Assembly (NCBI RefSeq): GCF_001748245.1
Contig: NZ_BDFO01000001.1
Location: 111,740-175,739 of the forward strand
Direction: 5' to 3'
Length of the DNA: 64,000 bases
From: Oligoflexus tunisiensis
Lineage (GTDB): Bacteria > Bdellovibrionota_B > Oligoflexia > Oligoflexales > Oligoflexaceae
Shown: positions 51,904 to 62,236 of the stretch, in pieces
How the letters are laid out: the number at the start of each line of letters is the position of its first letter
How positions within the stretch are numbered: position 1 is the stretch's first letter
Notes under the pieces: model-generated
Databases searched by the model: none
What the model was told of the DNA's origin: nothing
Seen by the model: only the letters and a program-made list of their open reading frames with translations
Program-made: the position numbers and the translations under genes

Positions 51904-54093
51904 TTAAAAAATGTCAGCTAAGAAAAATTTTGTGGGTAAAAGAATGGCTGATGCAAGCGCGAAGATTATTAACCAGAGCCACAAGAGTTTAACCATCTTG
52001 GATTTGAAGCTAAGCATAGAACCGGTCAACGCAGGTAGAATAAGCAAAGCAGGTGCTATAGGAGCAGAAAGCCTCACCTTGGTATAAGAATCACGAAAAA
52101 CCTGATCACCAGCAGACGAAGGTTCACTCGCGATAGAGAGAATGATGACTACCTGTGTTGCAATTAGAGCCGCAAGCGTGATGCCGGACGTGTAAAAAAC
52201 CCTTGGGGAAGCTTTCGACTTCAGGATTCTCAAACCTGAAATGACTGCAGCTATATAGGCTGCGGCTGAAAAAACATAGTAGATATTTGGCCAATAGCTA
52301 TGGCCCCATACGTATGACCCAATATAAGACCTCCAATACGATACGATAATGTTGACTGAATTTTCGAAATCTAGTCTTTCTAGATCTCTAAGTAACAAGA
52401 CCCTTCCTTCGATCTCGGATAGTGTACTCAAAAAATATTGCTCACTAATCATAGACTTAAATATACCTACGCAGACGATAATGCAGAGTATAAAGCCTAG
52501 AAAAAACAACAGTGCTTTGCCAAATGAGATTTGAGAAGGGGGCATTGTATCTGTCCGAACTACAGCCCCTTTGATCATTAACAATACAATGAGAGCGCAA
52601 AGAAATGGAAGCGCAGTAACCGAACTAATATCAAAATTTCTAACCGCATGGAAAAATATCGAAGTAATTAGCAAAGATATAATGCCTTTTGTAATCGATT
52701 TTTGAATAATTGTCGCCGCAGATAGAAGGCATAGGCATCCTAGAATGAACAGAGGAATGTCATTGGTCAAAGACGGAGATTGAGCAATCATGCCACCTAG
52801 AAAGGAAAGAGATAGAACAAATGCAGCAAGTTCACTCGTATTCAGAAAAACTCTAGCTAGGCCGAGGACAGACAGGATAAGGAAAGCATTTAAGAATTGG
52901 GCAAATCTAATAATTCTGAGAGGAGTAACTTCTTTAAAGCCGAAGAGTTCCAGGATTTTTACGTAGGTTGAATAGAGGCGAATTGGGGGAGCTGTCACTC
53001 CGCAATGCCCTACTATGCTATGAGGGCATGCATCGGAGATTTTCGGGTCGACGCTGTGAAGTCTAAAAAAGTCTGACTCAGCCATGGCAAGCCATACTTC
53101 CTTGTTGAAAGTTTGATCTGATTTTATTTCGAGTCTGTCCTTGGCCGCCTCCTGAAACATCGAGATATGGGCTGTTTCATCGTATCCTGAGAATGGCAGG
53201 GAGGCTAAATTCGCGAAAAAAACTACTGAAATATAAATAAAGATTGCCTTGTACGAGAAAGGCCATGTTCCTGAAATGAAAAGTAATAGTAACGCAAGCC
53301 CTATGCCATAAATAGATGCTTTTGCCGGGTCTCTAAACAAGAGAGCTCTAAAATAATCCAGGAAGTTCACATGTAGTTTGCCCTGAAAAGGCAGAATCCA
53401 TGGTTGATTGTCCTTGTCTTCTGAATAGTAGGGTGCAATTTCTTGTCCTGGCTCGGCCGTTGATTCAAAACGCAGGGAATAAATTCCAGGTTTTATCCAT
53501 TGATTGAAATGAAAGGAGACTAATTGATTGTCAGAAATATCCTCACAATCTATGAAATCTGACGAGAGGCCGTTGCTCAGAATCACCTTCAATGTGCAGT
53601 GATTTTTTCGATTAAATGTCGCTATCGGAAATGCGATGGATTGGGCGTATCTCCATGGGTAAGCTCGGGCACGGCTTTGTAACCCCTCTGAAGTCATCTT
53701 ATGTGAAAAAAGTTCATGCTCTAGTGAGCTGCGAGTATTTGTATTTTCAGCAAAATCAAGGCCTATAATTACTTTAAAAACCGCAGGCGTTTGCTTATTT
53801 ATTCCCTGAATCCAGGGTTTAATATCACTGAATCCAAATTCCTGGCGAGCGAAGTGTGGAACGAGGGAATGCTGCTTGGTCTTTATCGGCCAGACACTAA
53901 AGATGAAAAATAGTAAAAAAATGGCCCAACGATTATTCCGAATAGCCCTTTTTTTTAAAGCATGGATAGAATGTCTAAACTTAACATCTAGAAATTTCGC
54001 GGCTGTCTCAGTGAAAGTATTGATTCGTGATCTCCACTTGCTGGACAAGTGAGTGAACTGCAACCAGATCCTTGTCAAAGTTGTTAGGGTCAT
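51904..54093 (-). CDS. Large polytopic membrane protein (DUF2142/GT-C-like)
   Basis: 729 residues from the ATG at 54093 (a TTG at 54111 is the longest start). A first membrane helix at about 58-75 is followed by a roughly 200-residue periplasmic beta-rich domain (VFKVIIGLDF, FNQWIKPGIYSLRFES). About ten more helices then follow, with the loop FSGYDETAHISMF after one of them. The Asp-Glu pair there and the layout resemble DUF2142 and GT-C membrane glycosyltransferases. Its start overlaps the end of the second wzt by 86 nt, so the two may be translationally coupled. Probably modifies or extends the exported glycan. Confidence 0.65.
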   Translation of the reverse strand: MTLTTLTRIWLQFTHLSSKWRSRINTFTETAAKFLDVKFRHSIHALKKRAIRNNRWAIFLLFFIFSVWPIKTKQHSLVPHFARQEFGFSDIKPWIQGINKQTPAVFKVIIGLDFAENTNTRSSLEHELFSHKMTSEGLQSRARAYPWRYAQSIAFPIATFNRKNHCTLKVILSNGLSSDFIDCEDISDNQLVSFHFNQWIKPGIYSLRFESTAEPGQEIAPYYSEDKDNQPWILPFQGKLHVNFLDYFRALLFRDPAKASIYGIGLALLLLFISGTWPFSYKAIFIYISVVFFANLASLPFSGYDETAHISMFQEAAKDRLEIKSDQTFNKEVWLAMAESDFFRLHSVDPKISDACPHSIVGHCGVTAPPIRLYSTYVKILELFGFKEVTPLRIIRFAQFLNAFLILSVLGLARVFLNTSELAAFVLSLSFLGGMIAQSPSLTNDIPLFILGCLCLLSAATIIQKSITKGIISLLITSIFFHAVRNFDISSVTALPFLCALIVLLMIKGAVVRTDTMPPSQISFGKALLFFLGFILCIIVCVGIFKSMISEQYFLSTLSEIEGRVLLLRDLERLDFENSVNIIVSYWRSYIGSYVWGHSYWPNIYYVFSAAAYIAAVISGLRILKSKASPRVFYTSGITLAALIATQVVIILSIASEPSSAGDQVFRDSYTKVRLSAPIAPALLILPALTGSMLSFKSKMVKLLWLWLIIFALASAILLPTKFFLADIF

Positions 54094-55327
54094 TGGTGTT
54101 ACCAATGTCAAAGTTCAGAGCATTCGTATTGATATCAAAAGTTTGTTGCAATGAAAGACTGTGAATGGCAGTAATGAGCTTGTAGCTGCCGGCAGCCAGA
54201 TTCAGGAATTTCAAGTTAAAGGTTGCCGTGTAAACCCCTGGTCGGCGATATCCTGATGAAGAGCTCCTTGTGCTCAAAAGTTTAGTATTGCCTCCGAGTA
54301 TTCGCAAATTTCTCTCATCAGATGTGTGAATTGCAAAACCGATGCATGGGTCGGCATCAAGCTCCTTTAAGATTTCAAACTCAATAGATAAGACTCCATC
54401 ATCTTCTGGGAAAAGGATGGAGCGACCTTTGGTGCTGCGTAAAATAGCCTTCCGAAGCCGTGCTTCTCCTAAGCCGATCCCCATTGCGTCATTTTCTATG
54501 AGTTCTTTCTTGCGTCTTTCTTCATCGCGAACATGCTTAGGCTTTGCCTCTTCCAGTTTTCTTGCCATAAGCTCATGATAAAATCTGACCCCATCGCTTG
54601 GACCGCCTTCGAAAATTTTTGTTCCTTGGTCTAAAACGATAACTCGATCAGCCATCTGCTGAGCGTGATTGGCATCGTGCGAAACCAGGATCATTGTCGT
54701 TCCGGAAGAACGAATCTCATTCATGCGGTTAATGCACTTTTTCTGAAAATTCTCATCACCAACTGCAAGAATCTCGTCAATAAGCAGGACATCCGCATTG
54801 ATGCAAACAGAACACGCAAACCCCAGGCGCATATGCATGCCGGAACTATAAGTTTTGATTGGCATATCAAGAAATTCGCCAAGCTCAGAAAAATCTTCGA
54901 TATCAGGGATGCGTTCTTCAATCTCCTTTTTATTCAAACCTAGCAGGCCTAAGCTTAAGAAAATGTTCTCGCGTCCAGTCAATTCAGGGTCGAATCCAGC
55001 TCCGAGTTCGATCAAGGGTACACAAATCCCTTTTGTGGCAACTGTGCCTTGGCTTGGGGGCAATATGCCGCAAAGGACTTTTAGTAATGTTGACTTTCCA
55101 CTTCCATTGTGTCCTAAAATGGCTACAAACTCGCCGCGTTGAATTTCGAGGTCAATACCCTTGAGAGCCCGATGAACATTGCGATTGGGCTGCCTCCGGC
55201 GTTTGAAGGTGCCGATAACTGCATCTTTAAGAGTCGATGCTCGATACCGCTGCAGCTCATATTCCACCACGATGCCACGGCAAATAATTTGAGGCTCTGG
55301 TTTAGAGGTTGTAGATAAACTGGTCAC
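54008..55327 (-). CDS. wzt: Wzt-type ABC ATPase with C-terminal carbohydrate-binding domain, second pair
   Basis: 439 residues, GTG start. ATPase domain about 15-260: Walker A GHNGSGKST (72-80), LIELGAGFDPELTGRENIFL, signature YSSGMHMRL, Walker B VLLIDEILAVGD, switch His in LVSHD. After a charged linker (about 262-300) comes the C-terminal beta-sandwich of Wzt proteins (VLSIEFEILKELDADPCIGF, GVYTATFNLKFLNLAAGSYKL). This domain usually binds the terminal modification of the exported O-chain. It overlaps wzm by 26 nt. Conventional architecture, unlike the Wzt at 43517. Confidence 0.94.
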   Translation of the reverse strand: MTSLSTTSKPEPQIICRGIVVEYELQRYRASTLKDAVIGTFKRRRQPNRNVHRALKGIDLEIQRGEFVAILGHNGSGKSTLLKVLCGILPPSQGTVATKGICVPLIELGAGFDPELTGRENIFLSLGLLGLNKKEIEERIPDIEDFSELGEFLDMPIKTYSSGMHMRLGFACSVCINADVLLIDEILAVGDENFQKKCINRMNEIRSSGTTMILVSHDANHAQQMADRVIVLDQGTKIFEGGPSDGVRFYHELMARKLEEAKPKHVRDEERRKKELIENDAMGIGLGEARLRKAILRSTKGRSILFPEDDGVLSIEFEILKELDADPCIGFAIHTSDERNLRILGGNTKLLSTRSSSSGYRRPGVYTATFNLKFLNLAAGSYKLITAIHSLSLQQTFDINTNALNFDIGNTNDPNNFDKDLVAVHSLVQQVEITNQYFH

Positions 55328-56084
55328 GTAATTTCCTGTGAATCAAGAGGCCCACTAGGAGAGCTATTGTCGCTACGGCATAGAGCAACGCAATAACTTG
55401 CACAGATGGAATCTTATTGTCAAAAAGAACGGTGCGTAGTGCCCCTACGAAGTGAGTGAGAGGATTCAAGTTGAAGAATACATGATATTTTTCGGGAATG
55501 CTGCTTAAGGGATAAACAATGGGCGTGGCGTAAAAAAGTATTTGAAGTATCGGTTCCATCGAATGGCCGACATCCCGAAAACGAACATTGATGCTGGAAA
55601 GAGCCAGAACAATACCGAAAATGAAACATAAATAAGGCACAATAATAGCAGGGAGGGCGATAAGAGACCAACCGGGGACCTTTGACAGGACGGCTGACAC
55701 GACTATAAAAGGAATAAATGACAAGACGAAGTTGACCAACACGCCCAGTACGCTGGATGCTGGAAACAGAAAAGCAGGTATAGGAACTTTCCTCAGCAAA
55801 TGGCCATTGGCCACGATGCTATTGATGCCGATCCCCACGCTCTGCTGGAAAAGGTTCCAACCCATGATTCCGGATAAAATGAAAATGGCAAATGCATCCA
55901 TTTTTATGCGGACGATGTGGCTGAAAACCAGGGAAAGAATGATCATATAGAGGAGAGGATTCAGCATGCTCCAACAGTAACCTAGAATGGAACCCCGATA
56001 GCGCACTCTCAGGTCCCGCTGGACCAGAAGGGTGACAAGATCAAGCCAAGTATGTTTTTTGATGGAAATTATATCAATCATCAA
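55302..56084 (-). CDS. wzm: ABC-2 type polysaccharide export permease (Wzm), second pair
   Basis: 260 residues, six hydrophobic segments. LVQRDLRVRYRGSILGYCW near the N-terminus and FYATPIVYPLSSIPEKYH, NLNPLTHFVGALRTVLF near the C-terminus are the conserved Wzm patterns. First gene of a three-gene minus-strand operon with the Wzt and the large membrane protein. Confidence 0.94.
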   Translation of the reverse strand: MMIDIISIKKHTWLDLVTLLVQRDLRVRYRGSILGYCWSMLNPLLYMIILSLVFSHIVRIKMDAFAIFILSGIMGWNLFQQSVGIGINSIVANGHLLRKVPIPAFLFPASSVLGVLVNFVLSFIPFIVVSAVLSKVPGWSLIALPAIIVPYLCFIFGIVLALSSINVRFRDVGHSMEPILQILFYATPIVYPLSSIPEKYHVFFNLNPLTHFVGALRTVLFDNKIPSVQVIALLYAVATIALLVGLLIHRKLRDQFIYNL

Positions 56085-56500
56085 AGATCACTATTGCTGG
56101 CACCTCTGAAATGAAAACTCATTATCAGGACTGGTGTGTTAAAGACACTGAAACAATAGCATCTTTATAAGGGAAAACGCAAAAAGTTGCCAACAGAGGA
56201 TGGTTTTGCCGCCTAAATGGCCTATGCGACCGGTCCATTTATTCTAAGGAGGATTCTTAACAGTTTGTTAATCTATCGCAAGTTGATAATGTTAATTAAT
56301 TTCCTTTGAGGTTTCAATTCAGATGTTGGAGTGTTCCCCTCCGATGTTCCTGTTGGGGATGAATGGGAGAGTCTGACCCAGCCTTTTTTGCCCTCTGATT
56401 TCGATGCTTCCTGCTGTTACGTCAGCATAACGAACATCGAATCGTTCCAACAATAATTCAAATTTGGCTTCTCTATCGATGGGATTCCTGGAATCTGCGG
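56085..56500. other. Intergenic stretch without a recognised gene
   Basis: About 400 bp ahead of the wzm start. AT-rich near 56250-56300. A promoter for the wzm-wzt operon is expected here, but I see no convincing pair of boxes. A 61-codon minus-strand frame (56504-56319) has no recognisable features. Confidence 0.35.
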
Positions 56501-56509
56501 ACACAAATT

Positions 56510-57360
56510 CTGCAGAGTTTTTTGCTGTTTTTGGTCATACTCGCCGTCCTGCAGCGAATTCTGGATAAAATTCAGCCGGATTCGTTCTCATGGGTCACCC
56601 TAGTCTTCTATTTTCCTGCCATGGCTTACTTAGAGCTATTCATAATGACGCATCAAGGCGTGAGCTAATCCACCCTTTTTTTGCCGTCATAGTCCTAGGT
56701 GCTCTGGTATTATACCTTACGCAGGACTATCAAAAGATAGCGGGGCACCCGCATTTGTGTTTCTCCATCAATACGGTTTTTGGCAATACTTTTCCCACTC
56801 CTTGCAAATGGGTTTGGGTTTAAATCGCGTTCTTTGTTTCCTGGCATCATAATCTTGATATGGACGACAGTACCTATGTTATGCCTTGCTTTGCGACAGA
56901 TCCGTTTTCGTCATGTGCAAACGGATGTTTGGCTCCTGGGAGGACTTCGGAGGCTAATTGATGCCACATTGGCGGCCATTTCCATAGGCCGAGCTGGCTT
57001 CCGTTTGGCAGGCCTATTTCTCACGTTATGTGGAGTTTGCAGCTTTGCTTTTACCAATATCCGTCTGCGCCTGGACGAAAATCCTCAATCTGCAACACAA
57101 GAATTCACGGCTGTTCCTACTCGCATTTTTCTTGGTGGTGGCATACGGATATAGAAAATCGTGGCATTTCAAGAAAACCTACCAGGCAGACAACCTACCA
57201 AGGACGAGAGGTCTTGAATGCTTGAGGCATCTTGCATCTGAGCAGAGAGGGGGATCCTTCCTTGAAGTCTATCCGTTTGGTTTAGGCGATCGTTTACGAA
57301 CTGCCAGGGATTTAAGAGTATCGTTCACTCAAAGATTCCTGAATGATACCTGAAAGACTG
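56510..57360 (+). pseudogene. Probable decayed membrane-protein gene
   Basis: Hydrophobic, protein-like stretches can be read in successive plus-strand frames: ILQSFLLFLVILAVLQRILD and WVTLVFYFPAMAYLELFIM from about 56510, HPFFAVIVLGALVLYLTQDY near 56680, LFPGIIILIWTTVPMLCLAL near 56860, and LFLTLCGVCSFAFTNI near 57020. No single frame covers them, so at least two frameshifts are needed. It may be the remains of another membrane glycosyltransferase or polymerase. Identity is not clear. Confidence 0.4.
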
Positions 57361-57495
57361 TGCATTTTTAAATGAATCCGCTATCCTAGGCCTGCTGGCC
57401 TGATATGTTATAGATCAAGCCTATGCTACGTGAATCACGGGAGCAGGGAACGACCGTGAACGTTTTTTTTAGTCGCGTAAGATCGGAGGAATTCC

Positions 57496-58554
57496 TTGAA
57501 ATTGCTCGTTACGGGTGGTGCCGGCTTTATTGGCTCGGCTGTTGTGCGCATGGCATTGGAAACGAAATCATTCCAAATTATTAATGTTGATAATTTGACA
57601 TATGCAGGCAATCTGGAGTCACTTGCCACGGTGTCCCAAATGACTGGCTATTTTTTCGAAAAAACTGATATCTGTGACCGCCCCGCTCTGGAAGCTATTT
57701 TTGCTCAGCACCAACCAGATGCCGTGATGCACCTTGCCGCCGAATCCCATGTTGACCGTTCCATTGAAGGTCCGGGGGCGTTTATACAGACTAATGTAAT
57801 GGGCACTTATAACCTGCTCGAGGTTTCCAGGAAGTATTGGGCGGACTTGCCAAGAGAGCGCAAAGAAAAATTCCGATTCCATCACGTATCGACTGACGAA
57901 GTATATGGCTCTTTAGGATCGACAGGACTCTTTAAGGAAACTACGCCGTATCAACCAAACTCTCCTTATAGCGCCAGTAAGGCATCGTCTGATCATCTGG
58001 TTCGTGCTTGGCATCATACATATGGATTGCCAGTAGTAACGACAAATTGTTCGAACAACTACGGACCTTATCAGTTTCCCGAAAAACTTATTCCACTTAT
58101 CACCCTCAATGCATTGGCTGGAAAAAGACTGCCGGTTTACGGCAAAGGCGACAACATCCGCGACTGGCTTTATGTGGATGACCACGCTCGCGCCCTGCTT
58201 CTGGTCCTTGCCAAAGGCAGTCTTGGTGAAGTGTATAATATTGGGGGGCGGAATGAGCGCACAAATCTCGAAGTTGTGGAATCAATTTGTGACATCCTTG
58301 ACGAAGTTCAACCTCTTGCAAGTAAACAGCCACGCCGCAGTTTGATCGAATTTGTTACTGATCGACCGGGGCACGATCATCGTTATGCAATTGACGCCAG
58401 TAAACTGGAAAATGAGCTGGGGTGGAAAGCCCTTGAAAATTTCAACACTGGCATTCGGAAAACGGTCAACTGGTATATCGAAAATCAATCCGGCTGGTGT
58501 GCGCATGTGCTTGATGGAAGTTATCGTCTTGAGCGCCTGGGCGTCATTAAATAA
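57496..58554 (+). CDS. rmlB: dTDP-glucose 4,6-dehydratase
   Basis: 352 residues. NAD motif [23 protein letters not shown] segment (here [14 protein letters not shown]), [13 protein letters not shown], catalytic [11 protein letters not shown] and Tyr-x-x-x-Lys in [13 protein letters not shown], then [14 protein letters not shown] are all RmlB hallmarks. It converts dTDP-glucose to dTDP-4-keto-6-deoxyglucose. The start is TTG at 57496 with GGAGGA five bases upstream. First gene of a six-gene operon to 62998. Confidence 0.97.
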   Translation: MKLLVTGGAGFIGSAVVRMALETKSFQIINVDNLTYAGNLESLATVSQMTGYFFEKTDICDRPALEAIFAQHQPDAVMHLAAESHVDRSIEGPGAFIQTNVMGTYNLLEVSRKYWADLPRERKEKFRFHHVSTDEVYGSLGSTGLFKETTPYQPNSPYSASKASSDHLVRAWHHTYGLPVVTTNCSNNYGPYQFPEKLIPLITLNALAGKRLPVYGKGDNIRDWLYVDDHARALLLVLAKGSLGEVYNIGGRNERTNLEVVESICDILDEVQPLASKQPRRSLIEFVTDRPGHDHRYAIDASKLENELGWKALENFNTGIRKTVNWYIENQSGWCAHVLDGSYRLERLGVIK

Positions 58555-58575
58555 TGAAGGGAAGGTCCGCAATTC

Positions 58576-59490
58576 ATGCAGCATAAGTATCAAAGTCCCG
58601 TTCGTCGGAAAGGAATCATACTCGCTGGGGGGTCGGGAACGCGTCTTCATCCTTTGACGTTAGCCGTCAGTAAGCAGCTCCTTCCTGTTTATGACAAGCC
58701 TATGATTTATTATCCGCTCTCCATACTCATGCTGAGCGGCATCCAGGATGTGCTCATCATTAGTACACCGCAAGACCTTCCTCAGTTTCAGAGATTGCTG
58801 GGGGATGGATCCCAGTGGGGAATTAGTCTTTCTTATGCGGAGCAACCGAAGCCGGAAGGACTGGCACAAGCCTTCCATATCGGTAAGGAATTTGTAGGCA
58901 GTGATCCATCCTGTCTAATTCTCGGAGATAACATTTACTTCGGTCATGGATTGACGCAATCTTTACGGCAAGCAAACGAACGCCTGGAGGGTGCGACTGT
59001 TTTTGGGTACTGGGTACGGGATCCTGAGCGATACGGAGTCGCTGAGTTTGATGAATCAGGACGCGTCATAAGCGTCGAAGAAAAACCGAAAAGCCCAAAA
59101 TCTCACTATGCTGTTACGGGCCTTTATTTTTACGATAATGATGTCGTCGATATCGCTCACAGCATCCGCCCTTCAGCCCGGGGTGAGCTTGAAATTACCG
59201 ACGTTAATCGAGTTTACCTCGAGCGCCATAAACTTCAGTGTGAGATATTAGGCCGTGGAACTGCTTGGCTTGACACGGGAACTCACGATTCTCTGGTCGA
59301 GGCAACGAATTTTGCGGAAGCGGTGGAAAAACGCCAGGGTCTGAAAATTTGCTGTCCAGAGGAGATCGCCTGGCGGATGGGTTATATTGATAGTGAAGGG
59401 CTAGCAGCCCTGGCTCACCCTCTTGAGAAAAGTGGTTACGGAAAATACCTCCAGAGTCTCCTGGAGGGTGGAGGTCCGTTATGGATATAA
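58576..59490 (+). CDS. rmlA: Glucose-1-phosphate thymidylyltransferase
   Basis: 304 residues. Nucleotide loop [16 protein letters not shown], then [29 protein letters not shown] and [11 protein letters not shown] are diagnostic for RmlA. It makes dTDP-glucose for RmlB, from glucose-1-phosphate and dTTP. A slightly extended N-terminus ([12 protein letters not shown]) is possible, and no internal ATG fits better. It overlaps rmlC by 10 nt. Confidence 0.97.
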   Translation: MQHKYQSPVRRKGIILAGGSGTRLHPLTLAVSKQLLPVYDKPMIYYPLSILMLSGIQDVLIISTPQDLPQFQRLLGDGSQWGISLSYAEQPKPEGLAQAFHIGKEFVGSDPSCLILGDNIYFGHGLTQSLRQANERLEGATVFGYWVRDPERYGVAEFDESGRVISVEEKPKSPKSHYAVTGLYFYDNDVVDIAHSIRPSARGELEITDVNRVYLERHKLQCEILGRGTAWLDTGTHDSLVEATNFAEAVEKRQGLKICCPEEIAWRMGYIDSEGLAALAHPLEKSGYGKYLQSLLEGGGPLWI

Positions 59491-60038
59491 AAGAAACGGA
59501 AATCCCGGGACTAAAAATTATCGAACCCAAGGTGTTTGGTGATTCGCGCGGTTACTTTCTGGAGACTTATAGTGCTCGGCGTTATGCCGATGCCGGAATC
59601 CCATCAAATTTTGTTCAGGATAATCTCTCCTTTTCAGGGCATGGAATACTCCGGGGTTTGCATTTCCAGAATCCCGGAATCCAAGGCAAACTGGTCTCGG
59701 TTCTGGAAGGCGAGGTTTTTGACGTAGCTGTGGACATCCGACTGGGTTCTCCGACATTTGGCAAGTGGTTCGGGCTTTTACTGAATGGAGAGAACAAGCG
59801 GCAATTCTGGGTTCCCGCTGGATTTGCCCATGGCTTTGTTGTAACAAGCGAAACAGCTCTTTTCAGTTACAAGTGCGATGCGTACTATAGCCCCCAAACC
59901 GAACATTCTCTCCTCTGGAATGATCCCGATATAGGTATCTCGTGGCCTATTGATTTACCGAAGCTTTCCCCGAAGGATGAGAAAGCGCGGCGATTGCGGG
60001 ATTTCCAATCTGAAGAATTGCCTCGATATATAAAATAA
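59481..60038 (+). CDS. rmlC: dTDP-4-dehydrorhamnose 3,5-epimerase
   Basis: 185 residues, normal for Rml[32 protein letters not shown] (catalytic His), [27 protein letters not shown] and YKCDAYYSP are the family motifs. It epimerises the RmlB product at C3 and C5. No rmlD (4-reductase) follows; two other SDR genes take its place. Confidence 0.96.
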   Translation: MDIKETEIPGLKIIEPKVFGDSRGYFLETYSARRYADAGIPSNFVQDNLSFSGHGILRGLHFQNPGIQGKLVSVLEGEVFDVAVDIRLGSPTFGKWFGLLLNGENKRQFWVPAGFAHGFVVTSETALFSYKCDAYYSPQTEHSLLWNDPDIGISWPIDLPKLSPKDEKARRLRDFQSEELPRYIK

Positions 60039-60059
60039 CGAGTAGTGCCGGAGTCAAGG

Positions 60060-61124
60060 ATGAAGATTCTCATAACTGGTGGAGCCGGATTTGTTGGCTC
60101 ATCCCTTGCCAACCTTTTCCGGGACGAGTTCCCGACCGCTAAAATAGTCTGCCTTGACAATCTTCGGCGTCGAGGATCAGAGCTGAACGTCAGGATTTTT
60201 AAAGAACGTAATATTCAGTTTGTGCATGGTGATATTCGCAATCCAAGTGATCTTTCTGATTTGCATGAAACGTTCGATGTTATGATAGAAGCTTCAGCAG
60301 AACCAAGCGTCCATGCAGGGGCCCAGGGTGATCCATCTTACGTTCTTCATACCAATTTGGTTGGATCTCTGAATTGTTTTGAATTTGCACGAAAATATGT
60401 CGATCGAACTATATTCTTATCAACCTCGCGCGTTTATTCGATCTCTGCCCTGAATTCCATTCAACTTGAAACTCATGGTAACCGCTTTGTCCCTGTGCCA
60501 AATCAAAACCTGCAAGGTTTCAGCAGCTGCGGCATTGCAGAAAACTTCTGTGTGGCTAAGGCCAAGTCCATTTATGGCGCCTCCAAACTTGCTTCGGAAC
60601 TAATGGCTCTGGAGTATTTGAACAGTTATGGGACCAAAATTATCATTAATCGTTGTGGTGTGATAGCTGGTCGTGGGCAATTTGGGAAAGTTGATCAAGG
60701 AGTCTTTACTCTTTGGGTTGCCAACCACTATTTTGGGAAACCCCTAAAATATATAGGATATGGTGGCCAGGGCTTGCAGGTTCGTGATCTCGTGCATCCT
60801 CGTGATCTTTATACACTCATGAAAAGTCAGTTGGAGATGGCAGAATCCTGTGCGGGCGAAGTCTACAACATCGGTGGAGGTCTGTCCGTATCAACTTCCT
60901 TGAGCGAATATACGGAGCACTGCCGTCGGATTACAGAGCGAGAAGTTGAAATTGCCTGCGAGCCGAACACGAATCAGCTCGATGTACCCTTGTATTTGAC
61001 GGATTCCAGCAAGGCCGAAAAGACTTTTGGATGGAAGCCTGCTTTAGATTCTGCAGGAATTGTTGAAGATATTTACAACTGGATCCATGACAACGAAAGT
61101 GATTTAAGACCAATATTTGCCTAG
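60060..61124 (+). CDS. Extended SDR, CDP-paratose 2-epimerase-like (first)
   Basis: 354 residues. N-terminal [30 protein letters not shown] and [12 protein letters not shown] closely follow RfbE/CDP-paratose 2-epimerase. Catalytic Tyr-x-x-x-Lys is in [12 protein letters not shown]. The expected Ser/Thr region reads [13 protein letters not shown] at 60045 is the longest start, but GGAG before the ATG at 60060 fits better. No CDP-sugar genes are in the window, so the substrate may be a dTDP- or UDP-sugar. Confidence 0.78.
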   Translation: MKILITGGAGFVGSSLANLFRDEFPTAKIVCLDNLRRRGSELNVRIFKERNIQFVHGDIRNPSDLSDLHETFDVMIEASAEPSVHAGAQGDPSYVLHTNLVGSLNCFEFARKYVDRTIFLSTSRVYSISALNSIQLETHGNRFVPVPNQNLQGFSSCGIAENFCVAKAKSIYGASKLASELMALEYLNSYGTKIIINRCGVIAGRGQFGKVDQGVFTLWVANHYFGKPLKYIGYGGQGLQVRDLVHPRDLYTLMKSQLEMAESCAGEVYNIGGGLSVSTSLSEYTEHCRRITEREVEIACEPNTNQLDVPLYLTDSSKAEKTFGWKPALDSAGIVEDIYNWIHDNESDLRPIFA

Positions 61125-61165
61125 TATTCGGCACAGATTCACGTCATTTCAAAGGATTGATCAGT

Positions 61166-62233
61166 ATGTCTGTTGCAATTGTCACCGGCTCATCAGGATT
61201 AATTGGCAGTGAGACGGTTAAGTTTCTGCATGAAAAAGGCATGAGAGTTGTTGGTATTGATAATAATATGCGCAAGTATTTCTTTGGAGAGGACGGCTCG
61301 ACAGAGTGGAATACGTGTCAGTTGTCGGAATCTCTTAAAAGTTTTACACATCAATCCATTGATATTCGCGATTCGTCTGCCATTGATGCTGTCTTTCAGA
61401 AATATGGAAAAGATATTAGCCTCGTAGTCCATACTGCTGCCCAACCAAGCCATGACTGGGCTGCAAGGGAGCCATTGACGGATTTCTCAGTCAATGCCAC
61501 GGGAACCTTGGTCCTCCTTGAAGCAACCCGCAAGTTTGCTTCCGAAGCCACCTTCATTTTCACTTCTACAAACAAGGTCTATGGGGACCTGCCTAACGTT
61601 CTTCCGCTGGTTGAGCTGGAAAAGCGTTGGGAAGTGGCGGAGAGCCACCCTTTCCATAAGTTTGGAATCGACGAAACCATGTCGATCGATCAGTCCAAGC
61701 ACTCAGTTTTTGGAGCTTCCAAAGTGGCTGCGGATGTCATGGTTCAGGAATACGGTCGCTACTTCGGCATGAAGACAGGTACATTCCGTGGGGGGTGCCT
61801 GACCGGGCCGGCGCACTCAGGTGCCGAATTGCATGGCTTCCTTGCATATCTCGTCAAATGCGCGGTAACCGGAAAGCCTTATACGATATATGGCTACAAG
61901 GGCAAGCAGGTGCGCGATAACATTCATTCTTATGACCTCGTTAACGCCTTTTGGCATTTCCATAGCAAGCCAAAGCCAGGGGCCGTTTACAATATGGGAG
62001 GATCAAGGCATAGCAATTGCTCGATGCTGGAAGCAATTGATTTGATAGAGAAGCTGTCCGGCAAGCGTGTCCAATATTCGCTGTCTGAGCAGAATCGCTC
62101 TGGTGATCATATTTGGTACATAAGTGATGTACGTGCCTTCCAGTATGACTATCCCGCTTGGCAATACCAATACGATCTTGAGTCCATCATGTCTGAAATT
62201 GTAGCTGCGGCTCAGGAAAGATACGGAGCATAA
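61166..62233 (+). CDS. Extended SDR, CDP-paratose 2-epimerase-like (second)
   Basis: 355 residues. [41 protein letters not shown] and [13 protein letters not shown] (Phe replaces the first Tyr position neighbour; the catalytic residue alignment needs checking), [27 protein letters not shown]. This is the RfbE/CDP-paratose 2-epimerase group, more typical than the preceding gene. A TTG at 61157 extends the frame by three codons. It is followed 3 nt later by a GT2 gene. The pair of SDRs may make the donor used by that transferase. Confidence 0.78.
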   Translation: MSVAIVTGSSGLIGSETVKFLHEKGMRVVGIDNNMRKYFFGEDGSTEWNTCQLSESLKSFTHQSIDIRDSSAIDAVFQKYGKDISLVVHTAAQPSHDWAAREPLTDFSVNATGTLVLLEATRKFASEATFIFTSTNKVYGDLPNVLPLVELEKRWEVAESHPFHKFGIDETMSIDQSKHSVFGASKVAADVMVQEYGRYFGMKTGTFRGGCLTGPAHSGAELHGFLAYLVKCAVTGKPYTIYGYKGKQVRDNIHSYDLVNAFWHFHSKPKPGAVYNMGGSRHSNCSMLEAIDLIEKLSGKRVQYSLSEQNRSGDHIWYISDVRAFQYDYPAWQYQYDLESIMSEIVAAAQERYGA

Positions 62234-62236
62234 GCG

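Noticed and set aside
57388..57401. AGGCC-TGCT-GGCCT hairpin ahead of rmlB as a terminator
   Set aside because: Only five base pairs with no T run following. It could be a weak structure, but gives no support for a terminator.
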